36,284 nucleotides of DNA from assembly GCA_002410555.1 (NCBI GenBank), contig DHSR01000060.1:1-36284 (forward strand), read 5' to 3'. This document shows positions 18,301 to 25,968 of this stretch, in pieces. Position 1 is the stretch's first letter. Each line of letters begins with the position of its first letter. The position numbers and the translations under genes were made by a program. Source of the DNA: Bacteroidales bacterium UBA5281 (lineage in GTDB: Bacteria > Bacteroidota > Bacteroidia > Bacteroidales > Lentimicrobiaceae). Under the pieces are notes generated by a model that did no database searches, was not told the DNA's origin, and saw nothing but the letters and a program-made list of their open reading frames with translations.

Positions 18301-18436
18301 ATTTGCGCTGATGGTAGGGATTGCAGCGGGAACTTATTCCTCACTGTTTATGGCCTCACCGCTCGCTTATGACTTTATTGTATATAGCAATAAGCGTAAG
18401 AAGTTAAAAGCCGATAAGAAAAAAAATGTGAAATAA
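15305..18436 (+). CDS. secDF: Protein translocase subunit SecDF (SecD-SecF fusion)
   Basis: 1043 residues. The SecD half comes first (N-terminal TM, P1 domain, GLDLKGGMNVTLEV, a TM bundle and TLGMAVDANVIIYERIREE), then the SecF half (GVDFTGGRTYVVRF, SLAHDTLIALS, GYSINDTVVIFDRIREYIG). Twelve TM segments are expected. The complex uses the proton gradient to pull secreted proteins across the inner membrane after SecA-driven insertion. Residues about 280-335 of the P1 region are low-complexity and rich in Glu, Thr and Asp (EEAAPETADTTTLAQ...), an insertion not needed for the fold and variable in Bacteroidota. SecD-SecF fusion is the normal form in this phylum. It has its own promoter and terminator. 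Confidence 0.95.
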   Translation: MQNKGAIKFFAFALAIVCLFQLSFTFFSKRVENKAKKYAHNEVAKNQAKELAEGNALFEQTLLDSIAKARERYYLDSMSNETVYNILVRKYTYQEVKERELNLGLDLKGGMNVTLEVSVVDIVRALAGDKDNPVFTQAIDLAIEKQKDSQEDFVTLFGQSFKEVDPNASLAAIFNNVELKDRINFNSTNDQVLKVIREETKGAIDRTFNILRTRIDRFGVAQPNIQQLQTAGRILVELPGIKEPERVRKLLQGTAQLEFWETYQFPELVSFFEEANRRLAEEAAPETADTTTLAQEEEVPETPSEVTSDTTLLAQTDTTGSSLLDKIADSTEMDDRSASFEKYAKENPLFAYLNPAIFPNAQGQYYPGEGATVGFAAIKDTAWVNAMLQKVKNIFPRDMKLMWTVKPEKDRPNLLELMALKVTSRDREAPLGGDAVIDARQDYDQNGRVEITMLMNSEGAKTWKRLTGDNIGKQIAIVLDNYVYSAPRVNNEIPNGRSSISGNFTVEEALDLANILKAGKLPAPARIVQEEVVGPSLGRESINSGLASFVIAFILVLIYMVLYYNRAGWIADLALVTNIFFIFGVLTSLGAVLTLPGIAGIVLTLGMAVDANVIIYERIREEIRAGKGIRLAITDGYQNSYSAIIDGNVTTLLTGIVLYIFGSGPVQGFATTLIIGIITSLFTAIFISRVIFENLLSKNKKITFDNQYTRDAFSNVNFNFVGMRKKFYIASGILIVIGVISLATKGLNFGVDFTGGRTYVVRFDKPVSTSDVREALQVSFDEAPEVKTFGSSNQVKITTKYMIDQDNQQSDSIVEAVMFNGLKDFYSTPMTFKDFSSDDDAKVLGRLSSQKVGPTVADDIKKGAILAVFFALIIIFIYIAIRFKRWQFGVGGLISLAHDTLIALSSYSIFSGILPFNLEVDQAFIAALLTIIGYSINDTVVIFDRIREYIGLYPKRAIEENMNNAMNSTLGRTFNTSGTTLVVLLAIFVFGGEVIRGFVFALMVGIAAGTYSSLFMASPLAYDFIVYSNKRKKLKADKKKNVK

Positions 18437-18457
18437 CACAACTTTAACTTATGTGTA

Positions 18458-18490
18458 AAGCCCGGCAATGGAATGCCGGGCTTTTTTTTA
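18458..18490 (+). terminator. Rho-independent terminator after secDF
   Basis: A 10-bp perfect stem (AAGCCCGGCA, loop ATGGAA, TGCCGGGCTT) is followed by a T run. It starts 21 bases after the secDF stop. Confidence 0.92.
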
Positions 18491-18653
18491 GTACTTATCT
18501 GCCTATAGGCCAACATCAACAAGGTGTAGACAGGTTGTAGGGGAAAAACAACAGTTGTCATAAAAACAGACGAGGCGCATTGCGGTCTGTGCTTTTATAT
18601 TTCATCTGGTAATCAGCCACATGTGAACAAATACATAGAGAGAGGGTTAATAT

Positions 18654-18684
18654 TTTGTATGAACTGCTGGTTTTTACATTTTTG
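18654..18684 (+). promoter_or_regulatory. Possible promoter of the DUF427-EanB-EanA cluster
   Basis: TTTG at 18654-18657, 17 bases, then TACATTTTTG at 18675-18684, near the TAnnTTTG box but with an extra base or two. It is 26 bases before the first start codon. A weak match; the first gene of the cluster needs a promoter here because a terminator precedes it. Confidence 0.35.
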
Positions 18685-18710
18685 GTACACATATTAGATA
18701 AAGTTAAACT

Positions 18711-18992
18711 ATGAAAGCAATATGGAACGACAAAATCATTGCTTCAAGCGATGATATTGAAATGGTAGAAGGCAATGCCTATTTTCCTGAAGCGGATGTC
18801 AATAAGGAATATCTCAGGCCGGGCGATACCCACACTACGTGTCCCTGGAAAGGCATAGCTTCCTATTATGATGTGGAAGTAAACGGGCAAATCAACAAAG
18901 ATGCAGCCTGGTATTATCCCAACCCATCGGAGAAAGCAAAAAACATTAAGAATCGCATCGCATTCTGGAATGGAGTGATAATAACAAAATAG
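18711..18992 (+). CDS. DUF427 domain protein
   Basis: 93 residues, typical for a single DUF427 domain. Landmarks are MKAIWNDKIIASSDDIEMVEGNAYFP, then HTTCPWKGIASYYDVEVNG and AAWYYPNPSEKAKNIKNRIAFW. No catalytic function is established for this family. There is no signal peptide or membrane segment, so it is probably cytosolic. The EanB-like ATG lies 20 bases downstream and EanA follows 11 bases after that, so it is very likely the first gene of an ergothioneine operon. A role in that pathway is an inference from position only. Confidence 0.85.
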   Translation: MKAIWNDKIIASSDDIEMVEGNAYFPEADVNKEYLRPGDTHTTCPWKGIASYYDVEVNGQINKDAAWYYPNPSEKAKNIKNRIAFWNGVIITK

Positions 18993-19012
18993 AAATCCGA
19001 AAATTGAGTTTT

Positions 19013-20329
19013 ATGAGAAAGTACCATACCATTTCAACACAGGCATTGTTGCTTGCTTTAAAAGACACCAACACGCGTCTTATAGATGTAAGATCAACAG
19101 ATGCCTATAACGGATGGACATTAATGGGTGGGCACCGGCCAGGTCACATCAAAGGCGCACGCTGTCTGCCCGTAAAATGGACCAGTTACATTGACTGGAT
19201 TGAAATTGTAAGATCAAAAGACATTTTACCAGAAAATGAGGTGATTATTTATTCAGACAAGTATGAAGAATCAGAGCGGGTAGCTGCCATGTTTCTTGCT
19301 GCAGGATATGATCAGGTAAGTATTTATAATAATTTTTGTACTTCCTGGCTTCCCAACGATGCATTGCCCATGGATTTTTTGCCGCGGTTCCGGCAATTGG
19401 TGCCTTCATGGTGGGTAAAATCGGCCATAGAAGGAAACAACCCTGATGTAGCGAATAAAAAAGTTGTTTTGGTACAGGCGCATTACCGCAACCCGAATGC
19501 TTACCTGAGTGGGCATATCCCTGGGGCCATAGCTATGGATACCCTGGCACTTGAAAGTCCGGAGACCTGGAACAGAAGGTCTCCCGAAGAAATTGAAGCA
19601 GCTTTGCTTGAGCATGGAATTACAGCCGATACTGTAGTAATTTTATATGGAAAATATATGTTTCCCGACAATGATGACCCCTTCCCGGGAAGTGCCGCCG
19701 GAGATATCGGAGCCATCCGCTGTGCTTTTATTATGATGTATGCCGGTGTTAAAGATGTCAGGGTTTTAAACGGCGGATATCAGGCCTGGTTTGATGCCGG
19801 CTATGACATTGACACCACCGATGAGCCCAAACAGCCTGAAACTGATTTTGGTGCAAACATTCCCGCATTCCCTTCACTTGCTGTAGACCTGGATGAAGCC
19901 AAAAGCCTGCTGAATTCTGAAAATGGAGAACTCATCTGTGTGCGAAGCTGGCCGGAATATATTGGAGAAGTGAGTGGCTATAATTATATTGAGAAAAAAG
20001 GCCGCATTCCCGGTGCCATATTTGGCAATTGTGGCAGCGATGCCTATCACATGGAAAACTACCGCAATGTAGATCATACCATGCGCGAATACCATGAAAC
20101 GCAGGCATTCTGGAATGCAGCAGGCATTACCCCCGACAAACGGCTTGCGTTTTATTGTGGTACAGGATGGAGAGGGAGTGAAGCTTTTTTTAATGCATGG
20201 CTGATGGGCTATCCGGATGTTGCCGTTTTTGATGGCGGCTGGTTTGAATGGAGCAACCATCCTGAAAATCCATATGAAACCGGCATTCCTGAAGCCAGGC
20301 CGGCATCTGGTTTAAAAATCACCGTGTAA
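19013..20329 (+). CDS. eanB: EanB-like hercynine sulfurtransferase (multidomain rhodanese)
   Basis: 438 residues from the ATG at 19013; an in-frame TTG at 19004 is weaker. Three rhodanese-like domains are readable: about 8-120 (LIDVRSTDAYNG...), 130-275 (VVLVQAHYRNPN..., LNGGYQAWFDAGY) and 290-430. Only the last has a Cys in the active loop, FYCGTGWRG, Cys382; the first two loops (YSDKYEES, LYGKYMFP) lack it. In Chlorobium limicola EanB, as I recall, the catalytic residues are Cys412 and Tyr353, 59 apart. Here Tyr323 in SGYNYIEKKGRIPG is exactly 59 before Cys382. EanB transfers sulfur from a polysulfide to hercynine, making ergothioneine without oxygen. The next gene is the partner methyltransferase, which supports the call over a generic thiosulfate sulfurtransferase. 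Confidence 0.82.
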   Translation: MRKYHTISTQALLLALKDTNTRLIDVRSTDAYNGWTLMGGHRPGHIKGARCLPVKWTSYIDWIEIVRSKDILPENEVIIYSDKYEESERVAAMFLAAGYDQVSIYNNFCTSWLPNDALPMDFLPRFRQLVPSWWVKSAIEGNNPDVANKKVVLVQAHYRNPNAYLSGHIPGAIAMDTLALESPETWNRRSPEEIEAALLEHGITADTVVILYGKYMFPDNDDPFPGSAAGDIGAIRCAFIMMYAGVKDVRVLNGGYQAWFDAGYDIDTTDEPKQPETDFGANIPAFPSLAVDLDEAKSLLNSENGELICVRSWPEYIGEVSGYNYIEKKGRIPGAIFGNCGSDAYHMENYRNVDHTMREYHETQAFWNAAGITPDKRLAFYCGTGWRGSEAFFNAWLMGYPDVAVFDGGWFEWSNHPENPYETGIPEARPASGLKITV

Positions 20330-20340
20330 GGTCTGAACTT

Positions 20341-21309
20341 ATGGAAACTGTTTCATTAACCAATACCCTGCTAACCGATACACTTTCAGGACTTCAGAAT
20401 AATCCAAAAACCCTGAAAGCAAAATACTTCTATGATGATGAAGGCAGTCGCATTTTTGAACAAATTATGCATATGCCCGAATACTATCCAACGCGTTGTG
20501 AACGGGAGATTTTTACTACCCAGGCATCAGCCATAGTCAATGCCATTACCAACAGTACGAACGAACCTTTCGAACTGGTGGAACTGGGATCAGGTGATGG
20601 CATAAAAACCAGGGTCTTACTGAAAGAACTAATAAAAAATAATTCCAACTTTACTTATATTCCGATTGACATAAGCCGTCAGGCCATTGAAGCATTACAA
20701 AATAATCTTAAAAGCCATCTGCCCTCATTAACAATCAACCCTCTTATTGGTGATTATTTTAAAATAATGCATCAGATCAACGGTTATTCAGGATTCAAAA
20801 AAACGGCCCTTTTTCTGGGCGCCAATATTGGAAATTACCTGGCCGATGAACTTGCCCTTTTTCTGAATGCACTCTCTAACTTTTTACATCGGGATGATAA
20901 GATATTGCTTGGTTTCGATCTGAAAAAATCTCCGGCAGTTATCAGGAAAGCATACGACGATCCTCACGGGCTTACCCGGGATTTTAACCTCAATTTGCTT
21001 CGGCGCCTGAACCGGGAACTGGGTGCCGACTTCAGTCTGAACCATTTTGAACATCATGCAGAATATAATCCCATAACGGGTTATGCCAGAAGTTTTCTCA
21101 TTTCAACCTGCGCTCAAAAGGTGAAGATTGCTGCCTCAGAAACAGTAATATCATTTGATAAATGGGAACCTATCTTTATGGAGGTTTCCCGCAAATTTGA
21201 TTTAAAAACCATCAGCAGTCTGGCAAAAAACTATGGCTTTAAGATAATCTCAAATTTTACGGATTCAAAAGAATATTTTGTTGATTCGCTCTGGGTGAAA
21301 AGCGAATAA
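20341..21309 (+). CDS. eanA: L-histidine N-alpha-methyltransferase (EanA/EgtD family)
   Basis: 322 residues. EgtD-type SAM methyltransferase that trimethylates histidine to hercynine, the first step of ergothioneine synthesis. Motifs: AKYFYDDEGSRIFEQIMHMPEYYPTRCE (N-terminal signature), VELGSGDGIKTRVLL (SAM-binding), YIPIDISRQAIEAL, ALFLGANIGNY (with the Asn near the histidine site), LLGFDLKKSPAVIRKAYDDPHGLTRDFNLN, and MEVSRKFD near the end with the Glu that contacts the substrate amine. The gene starts 11 bases after EanB. No EgtB (iron sulfoxide synthase), EgtC or EgtE homolog is nearby, which fits the oxygen-independent two-enzyme route. A paralog DUF2260 or other methyltransferase is unlikely given all motifs. 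Confidence 0.92.
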   Translation: METVSLTNTLLTDTLSGLQNNPKTLKAKYFYDDEGSRIFEQIMHMPEYYPTRCEREIFTTQASAIVNAITNSTNEPFELVELGSGDGIKTRVLLKELIKNNSNFTYIPIDISRQAIEALQNNLKSHLPSLTINPLIGDYFKIMHQINGYSGFKKTALFLGANIGNYLADELALFLNALSNFLHRDDKILLGFDLKKSPAVIRKAYDDPHGLTRDFNLNLLRRLNRELGADFSLNHFEHHAEYNPITGYARSFLISTCAQKVKIAASETVISFDKWEPIFMEVSRKFDLKTISSLAKNYGFKIISNFTDSKEYFVDSLWVKSE

Positions 21310-21460
21310 GCCTCCATTATAAGCAGGAGAATAAGTGCTGGCTCAACCTTCGGGCTGGTTTCTATCTCAAAACCAAACTTGTGTAATCTCCCCTCCTCCC
21401 CTTCCCATCTAAATAAAACGCGCATTTTAGACAAGGTCGTGCAGATGGTTACAAAATTTG

Positions 21461-21468
21461 TACTTTTG
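21461..21468 (+). promoter_or_regulatory. -7 box upstream of tatA
   Basis: TACTTTTG matches TAnnTTTG exactly, 25 bases before the tatA ATG. No clear -33 TTG at the right distance, so it is a half-match. Confidence 0.5.
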
Positions 21469-21492
21469 TAAAATCTAATCTATACCGAAACC

Positions 21493-21879
21493 ATGCAACC
21501 CAATCTGCTTTTATTTCTTGACATCAGTGGCGGGGAGCTAATCATTATTCTGCTGGCAGTATTTTTGATCTTCGGGCCTAAAAAACTACCGGAAATTGCA
21601 CGCAGGATGGGACGTGTTATCAACGAAATAAAGCACGCCTCGGGTGAGCTTACCCGCGAATTCAGAGAAGAGACGGGTAATCTGGCCAAAGAGCTTCAAC
21701 AAACGCGTGAAACCATTCATCGCGAAAGCGAGAAATTAAAATCGGACTTTCAACAAACCACCAATGCAGTTAGAAATGGTTTGGAAACAGACCCCTTAAA
21801 TGAAACACCCGCAGCACCTGAAAAATTAAACATTCAGGAGTCATCCTCAGATACAAAGCAGGAAAATGAGATTGATTAA
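21493..21879 (+). CDS. tatA: Twin-arginine translocase subunit TatA/TatE family
   Basis: 128 residues. A short N-terminus (MQPNLLLFLDISGGE) leads into one TM helix (about 15-30, LIIILLAVFLIFG), then the conserved FGPKKLPEIARRMGRV hinge and amphipathic helix, then a charged coiled-coil tail (residues about 45-95) and a disordered C-terminus. The conserved FGPKKLPE is the family signature. TatA oligomers form the pore that exports folded, often cofactor-bearing proteins. No tatC is nearby in the window, so the partner is elsewhere. The tail is longer than the usual 60-90 residue TatA, which is common in Bacteroidota. Confidence 0.9.
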   Translation: MQPNLLLFLDISGGELIIILLAVFLIFGPKKLPEIARRMGRVINEIKHASGELTREFREETGNLAKELQQTRETIHRESEKLKSDFQQTTNAVRNGLETDPLNETPAAPEKLNIQESSSDTKQENEID

Positions 21880-21995
21880 ATACAATTTTAATACAATTGT
21901 ATCGTTTAAAAGTTGGTTTACTCACCATTTTAAGGATTTTGACTATCCTCCAATTTAAAATTTGTCTAATTTAGCCGTCAAATCAAACCGATCAA

Positions 21996-24479
21996 ATGAA
22001 ATACGCGTCAGTTGACCGATACTTTACTATTTTGAGGTTCTTTGCAGCAGTGTTTATTGCACTGTTCTTTGTTACAATTGCCCCTCCTCAGGCCCAGGCC
22101 CAAAGCCGGCGTGTGGCTGCTGCTGATGAGGCATTTAACAGCTTTCAGTACAATGTAGCAGCAAGCCGTTATAAAAAAGCATACAGCAAGACCCGAAACC
22201 GGGCTGACAAAGATAAAATCAGCTTTAAGCTTGGTGAAAGTTATCGCATGATGAACAATACCCGGCGGGCAGAAATGGCTTATCGGCGCATTATAAAGAG
22301 CAATTATGCCCGCAATAATCCGATAGTATATCTGCATTATGCCAACATGCTTAGGGTAAATGAAAAATATAAAGAAGCAGCAGACTACTATGCCTTATAT
22401 ACTGAAAATGTACCTGATGATCCTCGCGGACCCAATGGGGTGCGTTCTATCGGTCTTATCGAAGAGTGGACTAAAAACCCCACCAAGTATGAAGTAACCA
22501 ATGTAAAAAAGATCAACTCCAAGAGCGATGATTTTGCACCCACTTATGCCGATAAGTTTTACAATGCCCTGTTGATAACCTCTACACGGGAAGGCAGTAC
22601 CGGCAAAGGTCTTGATGGCTGGACCGGTCAGAATTTCAGTGACCTTTTCCTTACACGTCAGGACAGAAAAGGAGAATGGAGCGAACCTGTACTCGCCGAT
22701 ACGGAAGGAAAACTAAACACTTCTGCTAACGAAGGTGCCCCTGCATTTAACGAAAACTTCACTACCTTATATTACACCCGTTGTGGAAACGCCGAAGACA
22801 CCTCGGCCAATTGTCAGATTATGAGCATTAAACGTTCAGGACGCGGCTGGGGTGAACTAAAAGTTATTAAACTGGGGAACGATACTACTGTTACCAACGG
22901 TCATCCGGCCATAAGCAAAGATGAACTTACGCTTATATTCTCCAGCGACCGCAAGGGCGGACAAGGGGGGAAAGACCTATGGATTACTACACGAAAATCA
23001 GTGGTTGATGACTTTAATAAACCCATAAATCTCGGAGCCGCAATAAATACTCCCGGCGATGAGCAATTTCCCTTTCTTCGCAACGACACTACCTTGTACT
23101 TTGCATCCAATGGTCACCCGGGATTGGGGGGGCTGGATATCTTCAAAACCACCCTTAGGGATAATGTGTGGACCAAACCGGTAAACCTTGAAGTGCCTGT
23201 AAACTCCAGTGGCGATGACTTTGCCATGATATTTCAGCCTGGTACCGATGAAGGATTTTTAACTTCTAACCGGAGAGGCGGCCGGGGAGGTGATGATATA
23301 TATCACTTTATAAACCCTCCGCTAATCTTCACTTTACAGGGAACGGTAAAGGATGACCGGACCCTGCAATTTGTACCATTGGCTACCGTTAGGTTGGTTG
23401 GCTCCGATGGAACATCCGTGGATGCTAAAACTGACCCCAAAGGCTTTTATTCATTTAGTAAATCTCAGATAAAGCCCAACACTACCTACGATATTACCGT
23501 TATTAAAGAAAATTATTTCAACAAAAAAGCGAGAGAAACCACCGTAGGTGTTGAAAAAAACAAAGATTTTATCGTTGACTTTATGCTGGAGCCGATTCCG
23601 GAAAAGCCAGTTGTATTGCCTGACATTTTATACGATCTGGCAAAATGGGATCTCAAACCACAATATCAGGATTCATTGCAGGGATTGATTAAAACACTGC
23701 TTGAAAACGAAACTGTGGTGGTTGAATTGGCTGCGCATACCGATGCCCGTGATACGGAAGAACGCAACGATATTCTATCACAGCGCCGCGCCGAATCGGT
23801 AGTAGATTATCTGATTCAGCGGGGTATTGATCCTGCACGTCTGGTGGCCAAAGGCTATGGCGAACGTGTTCCACGGGTGCTGGCCGCCGATAAAGTGAAA
23901 GATGGATTTTTATTTAAAGCCGGTACCCGGCTCACCGAATCTTATATTGATTCGCTGAACTCGACTGCTGAAAAAGAAGCCGCTCACGCCTTAAACCGCC
24001 GAACCGAATTCAGGGTATTGAGCAAGGATTTCGTGCCCAAAGCCAAGAATGTACAGATTGAGCAAAAAGTGGAAATAAAAATCAATCCCGAAGACAACAT
24101 CGTGACCGTTGAATCCGGGCGGGGTAATTCCATTATTATTCCCACACTCATCAATGGATATAATACCAAAATTATGCTCGACCGAAACGACCGCGGGCTG
24201 ATCTTCTCTCTGGCCGAGGCTCAGAAACTATTGCAGTCGGGGGCCATCTCTAAAGAGGATTTCGTGGGTGATGCTGCCGTAATTCTGGCAGAGGGCAGTA
24301 TTGCAGACCGGGCAGTATTTGTTATTAAGAACTTCAGCATTGGACCAAAAACCACCACCAATATCGAGGCAAGTGTTTCCCATAAATTGACCGAAGGCGC
24401 CATCATGGGTGAGAGCACCATTAATATGCTGGGTAGGTTTAAGCTGGATGAAAATAACAAACAACTGATTTTTAATTAA
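21996..24479 (+). CDS. PorE-like OmpA-family protein with TPR, propeller, CnaB-like and OmpA domains plus a degenerate retropepsin-like tail
   Basis: 827 residues. Residues about 1-35 are a signal/TM segment. Then TPR-like helices (about 38-150), a PD40/WD40-like propeller (about 170-440; FSSDRKGGQGGKDLW, YFASNGHPGLGGLDIFK, SNRRGGRGGDDIY), a carboxypeptidase-regulatory beta-sandwich (about 447-535), and an OmpA peptidoglycan-binding domain (about 545-680; AAHTDARDTEERNDILSQRRAESV). That order matches PorE, a T9SS component of Porphyromonas gingivalis. The extra 110 residues (about 718-827) fit a clan AA fold: LINGYNTKIMLDRNDRG at the active-site position, EAQKLLQSGAISKEDF, ILAEGSIADRAVF, and GESTINMLGRFKLD at the end. 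The catalytic DTG reads DRN (Asp729), so it is probably not a protease. Confidence 0.85.
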   Translation: MKYASVDRYFTILRFFAAVFIALFFVTIAPPQAQAQSRRVAAADEAFNSFQYNVAASRYKKAYSKTRNRADKDKISFKLGESYRMMNNTRRAEMAYRRIIKSNYARNNPIVYLHYANMLRVNEKYKEAADYYALYTENVPDDPRGPNGVRSIGLIEEWTKNPTKYEVTNVKKINSKSDDFAPTYADKFYNALLITSTREGSTGKGLDGWTGQNFSDLFLTRQDRKGEWSEPVLADTEGKLNTSANEGAPAFNENFTTLYYTRCGNAEDTSANCQIMSIKRSGRGWGELKVIKLGNDTTVTNGHPAISKDELTLIFSSDRKGGQGGKDLWITTRKSVVDDFNKPINLGAAINTPGDEQFPFLRNDTTLYFASNGHPGLGGLDIFKTTLRDNVWTKPVNLEVPVNSSGDDFAMIFQPGTDEGFLTSNRRGGRGGDDIYHFINPPLIFTLQGTVKDDRTLQFVPLATVRLVGSDGTSVDAKTDPKGFYSFSKSQIKPNTTYDITVIKENYFNKKARETTVGVEKNKDFIVDFMLEPIPEKPVVLPDILYDLAKWDLKPQYQDSLQGLIKTLLENETVVVELAAHTDARDTEERNDILSQRRAESVVDYLIQRGIDPARLVAKGYGERVPRVLAADKVKDGFLFKAGTRLTESYIDSLNSTAEKEAAHALNRRTEFRVLSKDFVPKAKNVQIEQKVEIKINPEDNIVTVESGRGNSIIIPTLINGYNTKIMLDRNDRGLIFSLAEAQKLLQSGAISKEDFVGDAAVILAEGSIADRAVFVIKNFSIGPKTTTNIEASVSHKLTEGAIMGESTINMLGRFKLDENNKQLIFN

Positions 24480-24486
24480 TCTCCAG

Positions 24487-24515
24487 ACCGGCTGCATCAG
24501 CAGCCGGTTTGCTTT
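24487..24515 (+). terminator. Rho-independent terminator between the OmpA-family gene and purM
   Basis: ACCGGCTGC, loop ATCA, GCAGCCGGT (9-bp perfect stem, 24487-24508), followed by TTGCTTTA. The T run is short, so efficiency may be moderate. Confidence 0.75.
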
Positions 24516-24530
24516 ATAGCCGTTTACGTT

Positions 24531-25700
24531 ATGCCGGAGGAATCCAGATACATTCAAAGAGGTGTTTCAGCAGGTAAAGAAGATGTGCATCAGGCCATCA
24601 AAAACATTGACAAAGGATTATTCCCACATGCCTTTTGTAAAATTATTCCCGACATTTTAGGCGGAGACCCCGATTGGTGTAATATCATGCATGCAGACGG
24701 TGCAGGCACAAAATCGTCCCTGGCTTACCTCTACTGGAAAGAAACCGGTGACCTGAGTGTATGGAGGGGCATAGCACAGGATGCCATTGTGATGAACACC
24801 GATGATTTGTTGTGTGTAGGTGCCACCGACAATATCCTGATATCTTCCACCATTGGGCGAAATAAGCACCTCATTCCGGGCGGGGTAATCACTGAAATCA
24901 TCCGTGGAACGGAAGTATTTTTAGAGCAGATGCGTTCATACGGCATTGGCATTCATTCTACCGGAGGCGAAACTGCCGATGTAGGTGACCTGGTGCGGAC
25001 AATAATTGTGGACTCTACAGTTACCGCCCGATTACCTCGTGAAAAGGTTATTTCCAATCACAATATTCAGGCTGGCGATGTCATCGTTGGACTGGCTTCT
25101 TCCGGTCAGTCATCTTACGAAAAGTCATACAATGGCGGCATGGGGAGCAATGGGCTTACCTCTGCCAGACATGATGTTTTTTCGAATTTTTATGCAGCCC
25201 AATATCCGGAAAGCTACGATCCAGCCATACCAAATAATCTGGCATACAGCGGCAGGCTGAAGCTCACCGATCCTTCACCGATTGAAGGAATAGACATGGG
25301 TAAGTTAGTGCTTTCGCCTACACGAACCTATGCTCCGGTAATCAAAATAATGCTCGACCATTACCGGGATCATATTCATGGAATGGTGCATTGTTCCGGT
25401 GGTGCACAAACTAAGGTGTTGCATTTCATTGACAAATTACACATTATCAAGGATAACCTTTTTGAGGTTCCCCCGCTTTTTCGCATCATTCAGGAGCAAT
25501 CAGGTACCAGTACGACCGAAATGTATAAGGTATTCAACATGGGCCACCGAATGGAACTATACGTGCCGGAAACAATTGCCGGTAAGTTAATTGCCATATC
25601 TGAAAACTTTGGTATAGCAGCTAAAGTGATTGGCAGGTGCGAGGAGGCAGAAATTAAAAAACTTACCATAGGGAAAGAGCAACCGATAGTATATTATTAG
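24531..25700 (+). CDS. purM: Phosphoribosylformylglycinamidine cyclo-ligase (AIR synthase)
   Basis: 389 residues, the length usual in Bacteroidota (E. coli PurM is about 345). It converts FGAM and ATP to aminoimidazole ribonucleotide in purine synthesis. Seen: QRGVSAGKEDVHQAIKNI at the N-terminus, HADGAGTKSSLAYLYW (the ATP/PurM signature), VMNTDDLLCVGATDN, YGIGIHSTGGETADVGDL and the C-terminal HCSGGAQTKVLHF. The ATG at 24531 gives the family start MPEESRYIQRGVSAGKE. A terminator precedes it, so a promoter should lie just upstream, but I could not assign one. The ending ILFxxPxIxY-type tail is normal. Confidence 0.95.
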   Translation: MPEESRYIQRGVSAGKEDVHQAIKNIDKGLFPHAFCKIIPDILGGDPDWCNIMHADGAGTKSSLAYLYWKETGDLSVWRGIAQDAIVMNTDDLLCVGATDNILISSTIGRNKHLIPGGVITEIIRGTEVFLEQMRSYGIGIHSTGGETADVGDLVRTIIVDSTVTARLPREKVISNHNIQAGDVIVGLASSGQSSYEKSYNGGMGSNGLTSARHDVFSNFYAAQYPESYDPAIPNNLAYSGRLKLTDPSPIEGIDMGKLVLSPTRTYAPVIKIMLDHYRDHIHGMVHCSGGAQTKVLHFIDKLHIIKDNLFEVPPLFRIIQEQSGTSTTEMYKVFNMGHRMELYVPETIAGKLIAISENFGIAAKVIGRCEEAEIKKLTIGKEQPIVYY

Positions 25701-25726
25701 TGAGTGGACGTATTTGATGGGGATGG

Positions 25727-25822
25727 AGCGGTGAGAGATGAGCGGTGAAAGGTAAGAAATGAGAGGTGAGAGGTGAGAAATGAGAGGCCAGCAGTAAGAG
25801 ATGAGCGGTGAGTGGTAAGCGA
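25727..25822 (+). repeat. Purine-rich short tandem repeat (GAGAGGT/GAGCGGT type)
   Basis: Degenerate units such as gagaggt, gagcggt, gagaaat repeat through about 95 bases. Same type as at 2928-2994 and, in reverse, 27058-27120. Confidence 0.6.
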
Positions 25823-25941
25823 CTTATGTTCTGAGTTCAAAGTTGTTATTGGCTTTGGCTAAATTTGCTTATTTGCACAAGCCCGCCGGGAGTAATTCTA
25901 CAATCCGAAGCGGAGTTCGCCGAAGGTAAATTCTAATTTCG

Positions 25942-25949
25942 TACCTTTG
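25942..25949 (+). promoter_or_regulatory. -7 box for prfA
   Basis: TACCTTTG, an exact TAnnTTTG match, 20 bases before the prfA ATG. A -33 TTG at the ideal spacing is not clear. Confidence 0.55.
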
Positions 25950-25968
25950 CACCCTCAAAAAAAAAATT

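Larger units (their letters stand above)
25701..25968. other. Spacer between purM and prfA with purine-rich repeat and promoter
   Basis: No gene. It contains the purine-rich tandem at 25727-25822 and a TACCTTTG -7 box at 25942-25949, 20 bases before the prfA start. Confidence 0.6.

Noticed and set aside
18711..21309. Oxygen-dependent ergothioneine pathway (EgtB/EgtC) in the same cluster
   Set aside because: No sulfoxide synthase or amidotransferase motifs in the neighbouring genes; the rhodanese partner points to the anoxic route.
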